Of a stretch of DNA of 64,000 nt, positions 24,098 to 31,848 are shown one piece after another. The stretch is from BJHL01 sp040378885 (GTDB lineage Bacteria > Planctomycetota > Phycisphaerae > Phycisphaerales > UBA1924). A model generated the notes under the pieces. The model saw nothing but the letters and a program-made list of their open reading frames with translations. It did not search any database and was not told the DNA's origin. The DNA lies in contig JBKDAN010000053.1 of assembly GCA_046316615.1 (NCBI GenBank), positions 62,001-126,000 on the forward strand, written 5' to 3'. How positions within the stretch are numbered: position 1 is the first letter of the stretch; each line of letters opens with the position of its first letter. The position numbers were made by a program, and so were the translations under genes.

Positions 24098-25861
24098 GTG
24101 CCGCAACTCGATTCTGTCAACCTGGCTTTCATCAATCCGGCGTCTTCCTTCCTGACGCTGGCCCAGCAAGGCCAGCCGTATCTGCTCATGTCCTGGTGGA
24201 AGCCGCTGGTGCTGCTGGTGCCCTTCTTTGTCTGGGCCTGGTACGTCTCCACCGTGCTCGACAAGCACGCCCGGCGGTTCCTGCTGCCGCGGGAAAAGTT
24301 CAACACCATTCACCTGGTGGTGGGCCTGGCGGCCGTGCTGCTCTCTATCGCCATGCCCCTCTACGGCATCGGGGCCTTCCTGCTGGGCCTGGCCATTCTG
24401 GTGATTCTGCTGGCCGCCGACATTCTGATCTTCATGAGCGTCCACAACAAGGACGAGCGCGTGCCGGAAAAGTTCCGGCTGAGCCTGTTTGACTTCAGCA
24501 GCATGCGGGAAGCCAAGGCCGCCAAGGCCGCCGCCAGCGCTCAGGGCAAGGTGGAACTGCAACTGCAGCGTCCCGACAAGAGCATGGTGACGACGCCCAA
24601 CGCCGAAACGCCCGAATACGCGGTGCGTGTGGCGGCGGAAACGCTCTACATGCGGGCCATCGCCGGTCGCGGCACCCAGCTTGAAATCGCTCCCACCGGC
24701 AAGGACAACACCTACCGCCCCATGTGGCTGGTCGACGGCATGCCCGTCGGCGGCGATGTGATGCAGGGCGCCGATGCCATGAAGATCATGGACTTCTGGA
24801 AGGACGCCGCCAAGCTCGATCTGGCCGAGCGTCGCAAGAAGATCAGCGCCGATGTGCTGGTGATCAAGGAAGACCGCAAGCGCAAGGTCCGCATCACCAG
24901 CTTGGGCACCGCCCAGGGCATGCGTCTGCAACTGCTCTTTGATCCCGAAGCCGCCGTCAAGCGCGATCTCAAGGAACTGGGCCTGCTCGACCAGCAGCGC
25001 GAGGAGATCGCCGAACTGGTCAAGGGCAAGGGCGTGGTGCTCGTCGCCGCTCCCGCAGACGGCGGTCGCACGACCACGTTCTACACCGTCATCCGCATGC
25101 ACGATGCGTACACCACCAACGTGCAGACCATGGAAATGGAGCCCCAGGGCACGCTGGAAGGCGTCCGCCAGAACAAGTACGAGCAGACCGGCGACGGCCC
25201 TGAGTACAGCACCACCGTCCGCTCGATTCTGCGTCGCGACCCCGATGTGCTGGGCGTGGCCGAACTGCCCGATGCCCAAACCGCGAAGGAAATCACCAAG
25301 GCCGACCTCGATCGCGCCCGCGTCTACGTCAGCGTCCGTGCCAACAGCGCGACCGAAGCCCTGCAAGGCTGGGTCAAGCTGGTGGGCGATGTGGATGCCG
25401 CCACCAAGCAGCTCAAGGGTGTCATCAGCCAGAAGCTGCTCCGCAAGCTCTGCGGCAACTGCAAGCAGGCCTACCAGCCCACGCCCGAAATGGTCAAGAA
25501 GCTGGGTCTGCCCGATGGCTCGGTCAAGCAGCTCTTCAAGAAGGGCGGCCAGGTCATGGTGAAGGACAAGGTGCAGGAGTGCGGCGCATGCAACGGCGTC
25601 GGCTACATGGGCCAGGAAGCCATCTTTGAAGTCATCACCCTGACTGATGGCGACCGCCAACTGCTCAAGGCGGGTGATCTGGCTGCTCTGAAGCTGGAAC
25701 TCCGCAAGCGCAAGGTTCCCACGCTGCAACAGTCCGCCCTGCGCAAGGCTCTGGACGGCATCACCAGCGTGGACGAAGTTATTCGCGTGACGACCGATGC
25801 CCCCGCCACCCCCACCGCTCCCGCGGCAGGTGCAGCTCCCGCCGCGGCCCCCAAGGCGTGA
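24098..25861 (+). CDS. GspE/PilB-like ATPase with N-terminal membrane segments and altered Walker A
   Basis: A 587-residue protein starting at GTG 24098 behind ACGAGGTC. Three hydrophobic segments lie near the N-terminus (about residues 32-55, 70-90 and 95-115), unusual for a secretion ATPase. The remainder follows the type II/IV pilus ATPase plan: a middle domain, a P-loop-like GKGVVLVAAPADGGRTTTFY, an Asp-box-like RRDPDVLGVAELPDA and the tetracysteine pair CGNCKQAY and CGACNGVGYMGQEAIFEV. The Walker A lysine is replaced by arginine (Arg324), and its GPTGSGK context is APADGGR. This raises doubt about ATP hydrolysis. A low-complexity Ala/Pro tail ends the protein. The next gene, a CvpA-like membrane protein, is co-oriented and could be its partner. 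Confidence 0.8.
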   Translation: MPQLDSVNLAFINPASSFLTLAQQGQPYLLMSWWKPLVLLVPFFVWAWYVSTVLDKHARRFLLPREKFNTIHLVVGLAAVLLSIAMPLYGIGAFLLGLAILVILLAADILIFMSVHNKDERVPEKFRLSLFDFSSMREAKAAKAAASAQGKVELQLQRPDKSMVTTPNAETPEYAVRVAAETLYMRAIAGRGTQLEIAPTGKDNTYRPMWLVDGMPVGGDVMQGADAMKIMDFWKDAAKLDLAERRKKISADVLVIKEDRKRKVRITSLGTAQGMRLQLLFDPEAAVKRDLKELGLLDQQREEIAELVKGKGVVLVAAPADGGRTTTFYTVIRMHDAYTTNVQTMEMEPQGTLEGVRQNKYEQTGDGPEYSTTVRSILRRDPDVLGVAELPDAQTAKEITKADLDRARVYVSVRANSATEALQGWVKLVGDVDAATKQLKGVISQKLLRKLCGNCKQAYQPTPEMVKKLGLPDGSVKQLFKKGGQVMVKDKVQECGACNGVGYMGQEAIFEVITLTDGDRQLLKAGDLAALKLELRKRKVPTLQQSALRKALDGITSVDEVIRVTTDAPATPTAPAAGAAPAAAPKA

Positions 25862-25966
25862 TCGCCAGTCATTGTCCCTGAACCATCTGCCTTGGTCCAT
25901 GGTATAGAAAAGTACATCGCAGGCGGCTGAACGCGGCACGCCGGCGCACAACGTCAAAGGTCCCCC

Positions 25967-27790
25967 ATGATCCTCTCCCTCATTGTCATTCTGGGCACGC
26001 TGCTGCTGACCTTCCTCTGGAGCACGCGCGGCTTCTTCTCGGCTCTGATCAATCTGGCCTGCACCATCGCGGCGGGGGCTATCGCCTTCGCCTTCTGGGA
26101 GCCTTTGGGCTACAAGTTCCTTGCCATGGCTCCGCCCCGCGGGGCCATGTCGGGCCTCGAGGGTGCTGGCTGGGGCCTGGCTCTCATGGTGCCCTTCGCG
26201 GTGAGCTACGTCGTGCTGCGTGCCGCCGAAATGATCGTCATTCGCGCCAACGTGACGGTCTCGACCGCGGCGAACTACGCGGGCGGCGGCGTGTGCGGCC
26301 TGCTGGCTTCCATCATCTGTATGGGCATCCTGACGCTGGGCCTGTCGAACATGCGGTTTGGCCGCGAGTTCATGGGCTACAACGCCATGGCGTGGTCACC
26401 CAACGGCAGCGTTGTTCGTCAGGACAAGATGCTGCTGCCGGTCGACGACATGACCGCCGGTCTCTACGGCGCACTGTCCGAACGCGCCTTTGCCAGCAGC
26501 GAACCCCTCGCCAAGTGGCACCCGGACTTTGCCGAAGTCGGCCACAGCAACCGCATGAGCTTTGGTGATGGTCGCAACCGCAACGCGATGCGTCCTAACG
26601 AGTTCACCGTCGCCGGCCGCTTCACGGTCAAGAGCCCGAGTGAATCGATCAACGACGTGACTCGTGACCCCCAGACGGGCAACCCCCAGCAGATCACGAT
26701 GCCCAACGGTGAGCCCTACCCCGCGCAGGGCCGGATCGAAGGCTTCGTCGTCAACTTCGGCAGCGGCGCGAGCGAAACCGGCAGCGGCAAGGTTTCGGTG
26801 GGTTCGCCGCAGATTCGTCTGGTGGTGCAGAACGCGGACGGCACGCAGCGCGAAACGCTGTATCCCATCGCGGTGAGCAGCCAGGCCGACGGCACCGCGC
26901 CGATCTATCGCCGCTGGCTGTACAACTCGGAAGCAACGTTCATCGCCAGCGTGGGCGGCGGCGCAGAAGCCTACTTCGCCTTTGAGTTTGCCGTGCCCAA
27001 GGACATGGATCCGATCGCTCTGTATGTTCGCGGAGCCCGCGCGGAAGTAAACGGCAGCCTCAAGCAGCTTGCCACCTTCAGCAGCCCTGCGGCCCGCGAT
27101 GCGGCGCTGAGCAATGTCGTCGCTTTCGCCACCGGCTCATCGGGTGGTTCGGCTGGCGATATCGATACCAGCAAGGCGACCGTGCTGCGGTTTGACGCTC
27201 AGGCTCGCTCGGTGCCCGGTGTCGCGCTTGGCTCGTCGATCGGCTTCCAGATTCAGAAGGGTCTCCACTCGCCGCTCGAACTTGGCGAGAGCGATAGCCG
27301 CCGCGAAGGCGGACGCGTCATCGGCGGCGAAAAGTCGTGGACCGTTGGTGAAGTGCAGGACATGAGCGGCCCGATCGAAGGCACGCTGCGTATCTCCCAG
27401 TTCCAAGTGGAAGACGACATCATTCTGGTGCGTGTGGACGTCGCGTTTGACTCCAACCGCAACGCTGGCCCGCTCTCACTGGGTGGCCCGCTCGTTCGTG
27501 ACCAGGACCGCTCGGCTCGCGTCGTGCTCGTTGACACCAACGGCCAGACCTACAGCGCAGCCGGCATCGACTTCACGGACGGCGAAGTTCGCACGCTCCG
27601 CATGACGCCTGGCCAACCGCTCGCAACGCTGTCGGACATCGATCGCTACGCACGCGTGAGCGATAGCCGTCCGGAAGTGCAGATCCGTCTGTTCTTCCGC
27701 GTGACGCGCGGCGTGACGTTGCAGCACTTCGTCGTGGGCAACACCGCGGTCGCGACGTTTGAACCGGGCATCTCGACCGCTCCGCAGTAA
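25967..27790 (+). CDS. CvpA-like membrane protein with large C-terminal extracytoplasmic domain
   Basis: A 607-residue protein, start ATG 25967 behind AAAGG. The N-terminal 130 residues have about four hydrophobic segments (SLIVILGTLLLTFLWSTRGF, LINLACTIAAGAIAFAFW, GLALMVPFAVSYVVLRAAEM and GVCGLLASIICMGILTLGLS), arranged like the CvpA/colicin V production family. The remaining 470 residues are hydrophilic, beta-rich and unassigned, with QIRLVVQNADGTQRETLYPI and HFVVGNTAVATFEPG. CvpA proteins are usually about 160 residues, so the large C-domain is notable. The gene is in tandem with the GspE-like gene and ends in a strong terminator. Confidence 0.78.
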   Translation: MILSLIVILGTLLLTFLWSTRGFFSALINLACTIAAGAIAFAFWEPLGYKFLAMAPPRGAMSGLEGAGWGLALMVPFAVSYVVLRAAEMIVIRANVTVSTAANYAGGGVCGLLASIICMGILTLGLSNMRFGREFMGYNAMAWSPNGSVVRQDKMLLPVDDMTAGLYGALSERAFASSEPLAKWHPDFAEVGHSNRMSFGDGRNRNAMRPNEFTVAGRFTVKSPSESINDVTRDPQTGNPQQITMPNGEPYPAQGRIEGFVVNFGSGASETGSGKVSVGSPQIRLVVQNADGTQRETLYPIAVSSQADGTAPIYRRWLYNSEATFIASVGGGAEAYFAFEFAVPKDMDPIALYVRGARAEVNGSLKQLATFSSPAARDAALSNVVAFATGSSGGSAGDIDTSKATVLRFDAQARSVPGVALGSSIGFQIQKGLHSPLELGESDSRREGGRVIGGEKSWTVGEVQDMSGPIEGTLRISQFQVEDDIILVRVDVAFDSNRNAGPLSLGGPLVRDQDRSARVVLVDTNGQTYSAAGIDFTDGEVRTLRMTPGQPLATLSDIDRYARVSDSRPEVQIRLFFRVTRGVTLQHFVVGNTAVATFEPGISTAPQ

Positions 27791-27813
27791 GACAGCCCCG
27801 TACCATCACGAAC

Positions 27814-27841
27814 AAGGACCGGCGAAAGCCGGTCCTTTTTT
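27814..27841 (+). terminator. Rho-independent terminator after the CvpA-like gene
   Basis: A 10-bp perfect stem AAGGACCGGC / GCCGGTCCTT with a GAAA tetraloop followed by TTTT, 23 bp after the stop codon. Confidence 0.92.
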
Positions 27842-27935
27842 CATGGGTGTCGGGATCAGCCGAACGCGCAAGTCCTTGTGAATCAAATACTTATTGGCAC
27901 GACCAAAAATTATCCGCACAAGCATGGAAAACCTA

Positions 27936-27964
27936 TTGACAGGCCGTGCGGCGAACGGTAGACT
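27936..27964 (+). promoter_or_regulatory. Sigma70-type promoter
   Basis: TTGACA (27936-27941), a 17-bp spacer and TAGACT (27959-27964) form a close match to the housekeeping consensus. The promoter opens the 385-bp gap 27791-28175 and heads towards the alanine-rich frame and lexA. I see no clear SOS-box palindrome overlapping it. Confidence 0.72.
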
Positions 27965-28114
27965 ATCACCAACCAAACAAAATGCTCGCAGGCTGACTGC
28001 GTGTCATCGAGTTTGGCAGAGTTCGACGATACTTGCCCGGGGCATCAAGCACGCGAGTGGGTGATGCAAGCAGTCGGTGGTAAGGATCGGATGGGAGCTG
28101 TTGGGGCGGAGCCC

Positions 28115-28166
28115 CCTGAGTTTCGCATCTCTCGCTGCGTGGAGCGCCCACGCGAGAGACCTCAGG
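28115..28166 (+). promoter_or_regulatory. Leader hairpin next to a strong ribosome binding site
   Basis: CCTGAG (28115-28120) pairs with CTCAGG (28161-28166), and within it TCTCTCGC...GTGG pairs with CCACGCGAGAGA. The 3' arm runs straight into AGGAGGT (28164-28170), the ribosome binding site for ATG 28176, sharing AGG with it. The structure could hide that site. This is a prediction from base pairing only. Confidence 0.5.
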
Positions 28167-28175
28167 AGGTTGGTC

Positions 28176-29075
28176 ATGAAGGCTGATCGCACACAACACG
28201 TCGAATCGCAGCACGAAGCATCTCGCAGCCTCAAGGAGGCGGCGCGCGGTGGATCGTCTGCTGGTGAAGCAATGTCCGAAGTGGGTGAGACGCCGGTGGT
28301 GTGTTTGGGGCCGGGCGGCAGCTACGTGCGGTCGCTGTGCGCGGATGAGTCGCAGGCAGGTTCGCTGGTGGAGGGGTCGATCAGCGCGAGCCAGGCGGTT
28401 CATCAAGGTGCATGCGACTTGTGCGGTGCCGCGGTGACGGCAGGCGCGTCCGGCCCTTTGGACCCGGTGGGCGTCGTAGCTGCCGTGAGCGACGCAGCTT
28501 CGCGGGCAAGCACCGCGGCTGCAGATATGTGCCGGGCCGCGATTGCCCGTGTCGTTGGCATCTTGGCAACGGCAGACGGCATCTTTGAGCGGCAGCAGAT
28601 GTCGGTCTTCCGGCTGGCGCACGGCGCAGCAAGCGCGGCGGCGGCTTTCCGGGATGTGGCGCAGCCCTCACCCGTGCTGGCGGGCTTTGGCCCGGCGGGC
28701 GATCTGGGCGCAGGTGACGAACAGAACCAATCCGGCGCGAAGACGCGGCCGGTCAGCAGGATTCGAAGCACCGGCCGAGCCGGTGAACAGACACAGGATG
28801 GGGGCCGCAGCGCTCGCGGGCGCGTGGTCGATAAGCCCGGCTCCTACGCCGGAAGGGATGTGACTCATGGCGATGAATCTGACTCCGAAGCAACTCCGCA
28901 TTCTCCAGCTCATTCGCGATTGGCGAGTGCGCAAGGGCTATTCGCCGACGATGCAGGAACTCGCGGACGAGATTGGCGTGAGCAAGGTGACCGTATTCGA
29001 GCACGTCGAAGCGCTCATCAAAAAGAACGCCCTGGTGCGCGAGCCCAACAAGGCACGCTCTTTGTCGATCGCTGA
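28176..29075 (+). CDS. Alanine-rich hypothetical reading frame overlapping lexA
   Basis: Starts at ATG 28176 behind the best ribosome binding site seen in the area (AGGAGGTTGGTC). The first about 230 codons have the strong third-position G/C of local genes and encode an Ala/Ser-rich helical protein (ASRASTAAADMCRAAIARVV, AHGAASAAAAFRDVAQ). After about position 28860 the frame continues 209 bp into lexA in another phase, and there it looks like a shadow. Either the true end is near lexA and a frameshift or sequence error removed the stop, or the overlap is real. A small GTG-started frame at 28001-28186 precedes it and overlaps its start. No family is recognised. Confidence 0.4.
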   Translation: MKADRTQHVESQHEASRSLKEAARGGSSAGEAMSEVGETPVVCLGPGGSYVRSLCADESQAGSLVEGSISASQAVHQGACDLCGAAVTAGASGPLDPVGVVAAVSDAASRASTAAADMCRAAIARVVGILATADGIFERQQMSVFRLAHGAASAAAAFRDVAQPSPVLAGFGPAGDLGAGDEQNQSGAKTRPVSRIRSTGRAGEQTQDGGRSARGRVVDKPGSYAGRDVTHGDESDSEATPHSPAHSRLASAQGLFADDAGTRGRDWREQGDRIRARRSAHQKERPGARAQQGTLFVDR

Positions 29076-29490
29076 GGGGATCGCGGTCCCGGATGAAAGC
29101 CGGCCCCTGCGCTTCCCGCTCGTCGGCAAGATCGCCGCGGGACATCCCATTGAGCGCGTCGCCAACGAAGAAGAGATCGATCTGGGCGAAGTGCTCGCTC
29201 CCGGCGACACGGAGAACAGCACCTTCGCACTCAAGGTCGAAGGCGACAGCATGCGCGACGAAGGCATCTTGGATGGCGACTATGTGCTGGTCGAACGCAC
29301 GCAGGTAGCCCGCAATGGCGACCGCGTGGTGGCCCTGCTGCCCGACGGCTCCACGACGCTCAAGACGTTCTTCAAGGAAGACGACCACATCCGCCTGCAG
29401 CCCGCCAACCCGCAGTTTGAGCCCATTCGTGTGCGCTATTGCCAGGTGCAGGGCATTGTGAAGGGTGTGGTTCGCCGGTACGGGCGCTGA
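28867..29490 (+). CDS. lexA: LexA repressor
   Basis: SOS repressor and self-cleaving S24 protease. The 207-residue protein has an N-terminal winged helix (LTPKQLRILQLIRDWRVRKG then SPTMQELADEIGVSKVTV), the Ala91-Gly92 cleavage site in VGKIAAGHPIE, the catalytic Ser128 in LKVEGDSMRDEGILDGDYVL and Lys166 in GSTTLKTFFKED. All functional residues are present, so RecA-stimulated autocleavage is expected. The start ATG 28867 follows GGAAGGG. It lies downstream of the promoter at 27936 and the alanine-rich frame; the operator is not identified. A CAxxCTG-like recognition cannot be inferred from the helix alone. Confidence 0.97.
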   Translation: MAMNLTPKQLRILQLIRDWRVRKGYSPTMQELADEIGVSKVTVFEHVEALIKKNALVREPNKARSLSIAEGIAVPDESRPLRFPLVGKIAAGHPIERVANEEEIDLGEVLAPGDTENSTFALKVEGDSMRDEGILDGDYVLVERTQVARNGDRVVALLPDGSTTLKTFFKEDDHIRLQPANPQFEPIRVRYCQVQGIVKGVVRRYGR

Positions 29491-29908
29491 GAAGGCGTGC
29501 GCGGACGCAGCGGCTGCGACTGTGCCGTGTCGGGCGCGTGTGGCGCACGATGGGCTGGCTGTGGCTTGGGGCGTGTGCGGCTCGTTTCGATGAAGAAGAG
29601 GTACGCGCTGTTGCGTGCTGGTGGCTTGTGTGCTGACGAGTAGCGCGGCAGATGGATCGGATGCGCCAGCGACGCGAGGTTGTTGCCTTGGCATTGCGTG
29701 GGTGTGTGCCGTGTCTTGATCAGGCTCATTGCCGCGTGCGTTCGAGCTGAAACCGTGTCTTCACGGTGGCGCAAAGCAGGGACTTCGCTCAACTCGATCG
29801 CGTTGGTGGTGTCGCGAGGGCGGTGTTGCTCGAGTCTTTGCATGCTCTGCCGCAGCATGATGAATTTTGGCAAGGGAGGCTGCGTCGTGATGTCGTCTAG
29901 CATGCACG
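29491..29908 (+). other. Gene-poor stretch after lexA
   Basis: A 418-bp gap. Frames in it are short or are shadows extending from neighbouring genes, and I see no promoter, hairpin terminator or RNA gene I can defend. Confidence 0.4.
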
Positions 29909-31783
29909 ATGCACACGGAAACGACTGCAAGCGGGGCGGGCATGGTGGATGGCAAGCGATCGTTGCCTGTTTTCACGTTCGTGCGAGCACCGCTGCTGGC
30001 ACTTGTCGCGACCGCTCTGGTATGCGCGATTGGGTACGGGGCGACGCGCGGCATGGTTGCCAATCCCGCGGCGATCGCCAACCCGTTGATTGTCATCGGG
30101 CTCATGTTCGGCGTGGGGGCAGTGTCGGTGTGGACGTGCCGATGGTCGCGATGGCCATCGGGCGCGTTTGCGCTGGTACTCAGTGCCGTGCTGCTGGCGG
30201 GATACGTCGTGGGCTCGTTCTGGGCGATGAGCGATGCCGGCGGTACCGGGCCATGGCAAGCGTGGCGCGAGCGGTGGACGAACGGTGTGTCGCTGCTGCC
30301 CGGCAGATGGACATTGACAGGCTGGTGGGGCTGGCTTGCGATGTTGAGCGAGCTTGTCGCGATCGGTTTGGCCGTGCTCGCATGCGCAATCGCGGAGTGC
30401 GGACGGTCCTACTGCCACGAGTGCGACTCGTGGGCCCGCAAGGGCGTGTGGAAGTTTGAAGTTGCCAGCCCGCCCAAGGCGACGCTGATGGAACTGAAGA
30501 ACACCAAGCGAGTTCGCGCACTCACGGGCCTGCCTTCGAGCGGCGGCGAAGGCAAGATGCGCGGAGAGGTCGGTACGTGCGTGTGCGGCAAAATCGGCAC
30601 GTTCGCGCTGACATGGATTCCGCCTGCCAGCGACGACAGATCCATCAAAGAAGAGATCGTCGAAGACCTGCGACTCTCGCCCGAAACACTGACGCAGATT
30701 TTCGAGTGGGGCGAACGCCTGCAGCCGTCACTGGTGGGACAGCGCCCCGTGCTGCAAGTTGAAGCCGAACCAGTCATCGCGCTGGATGTCGTGCCCGTGC
30801 CTGCGGACGGCGTGCGCCACGGCGAGGACCACTTCGGCTGGAGCGGCACGAGTCTTGGCATCGTCGATTGTCATGGCAACTCGTACACCAACGCGATGCG
30901 CAAGCGGCTGGACAAAGGCGATTGGCGCGCAGCCGAGGAAGCCATGCGAGCCCAGCGCAGTGCGGATGATCTCGCCTTCGTGGCGCACGCCGCAGCGACT
31001 TGGACATCCGATCAGGAGTTCTTCGCCGCGTGGGCTGAAGAGAAGGGTGAGAGCAGCGCGTACCTGCTGACACGCGGCATCTGGACGACGCTGCAAGCGT
31101 GGAAGATCCGCGGCACGGGTTTCACGATCAACGATCCGCAAGAAGTCGTCGCGACTTCCATGAAAGCGATGTCGCTGCTGCGTCAGGCGACCGAGCGTGC
31201 AAGCAAGGATCCGACGGCGTGGGCGTGGATGCTGCAAACGGCGAAGACGCTTCCAACGCAGCGCTCCGAACTGCACGAGATCTCTCAGCAAGTGATCTCG
31301 CGAGCGCCTCAGCATCGGCTGGCGCACGCTGTGATGCTGGATTTGACAATGGAAAAATGGGGAGGCGACGAGAAGCAGATGTTCAGCTTCGCTCGCGAAT
31401 CAGCGGCGAAGGGTGGCGCGGGCAGCTCGCTGGGCGTGCTGGTCGCCGTCGCACATCTGGAGGCGGCCTGGTCGCGCGAGCGCGACAACAAGATGGCCGC
31501 AGACGAGTACCTGTTGGACAAGTCCATCGCTCGCGAGATTCGCGATGCACATGATCGCACGTTCCACGCGGGCATCTTCAAGCCCTGCATGGATACGCCG
31601 CTGGTGCGTTCGTACTTCGCGTATGCCCTATGGAAGTGCGGCGAGCGCGACGCGGCGGCGGAGCACCTGCGACTGCTCAGCCCCAAGCTGTATCACGGTC
31701 CCTTCAGTCCGAGTCTGGTTGTCGCGACCAAAGACAGCATCGCAGCTGCACGCAAGGAGTGCGGCGTGCGTGATGACGTGTAA
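29909..31783 (+). CDS. Large multi-pass membrane protein with helical C-domain
   Basis: A 624-residue protein. The N-terminal 190 residues hold about four to five hydrophobic segments (APLLALVATALVCAIGYGAT, IANPLIVIGLMFGVGAVSVW, ALVLSAVLLAGYVVGSFWAM and LSELVAIGLAVLACAIAECG) and then Cys pairs (GRSYCHECDSWARKG, GTCVCGKIG) that could bind metal. The C-terminal 300 residues are helical and repeat-like, with WTSDQEFFAAWAEEKGESSA and YFAYALWKCGERDAAAEHLR, resembling tetratricopeptide or DUF4034-type helical repeats. An ATG at 29942 is an alternative start. No clear ribosome binding site. Function is unknown. Confidence 0.72.
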   Translation: MHTETTASGAGMVDGKRSLPVFTFVRAPLLALVATALVCAIGYGATRGMVANPAAIANPLIVIGLMFGVGAVSVWTCRWSRWPSGAFALVLSAVLLAGYVVGSFWAMSDAGGTGPWQAWRERWTNGVSLLPGRWTLTGWWGWLAMLSELVAIGLAVLACAIAECGRSYCHECDSWARKGVWKFEVASPPKATLMELKNTKRVRALTGLPSSGGEGKMRGEVGTCVCGKIGTFALTWIPPASDDRSIKEEIVEDLRLSPETLTQIFEWGERLQPSLVGQRPVLQVEAEPVIALDVVPVPADGVRHGEDHFGWSGTSLGIVDCHGNSYTNAMRKRLDKGDWRAAEEAMRAQRSADDLAFVAHAAATWTSDQEFFAAWAEEKGESSAYLLTRGIWTTLQAWKIRGTGFTINDPQEVVATSMKAMSLLRQATERASKDPTAWAWMLQTAKTLPTQRSELHEISQQVISRAPQHRLAHAVMLDLTMEKWGGDEKQMFSFARESAAKGGAGSSLGVLVAVAHLEAAWSRERDNKMAADEYLLDKSIAREIRDAHDRTFHAGIFKPCMDTPLVRSYFAYALWKCGERDAAAEHLRLLSPKLYHGPFSPSLVVATKDSIAAARKECGVRDDV

Positions 31784-31794
31784 CGCCACACAAT

Positions 31795-31819
31795 GAAAAA
31801 CGCCGACGTTCGTCGGCGT
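31795..31819 (-). terminator. Terminator downstream of the first tpsA gene
   Basis: On the minus strand the stem ACGCCGAC / GTCGGCGT with a GAAC loop is followed by TTTTT-like A-tract complement (31796-31800). It lies 30 bp after the TpsA stop and may also serve the convergent membrane-protein gene. Confidence 0.75.
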
Positions 31820-31848
31820 GTTCATGACTACATACTGAATCGATTCGC

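Noticed and set aside
24080..25957. A 625-codon open frame on the minus strand opposite the GspE-like gene
   Set aside because: Its His/Gly/Val composition and full overlap with a gene of recognisable domain order mark it as a shadow.
28001..28186. A 61-codon GTG-started frame in the lexA leader
   Set aside because: It overlaps the hairpin and the next start, and no family or ribosome binding site supports it; mentioned only as an upstream frame.
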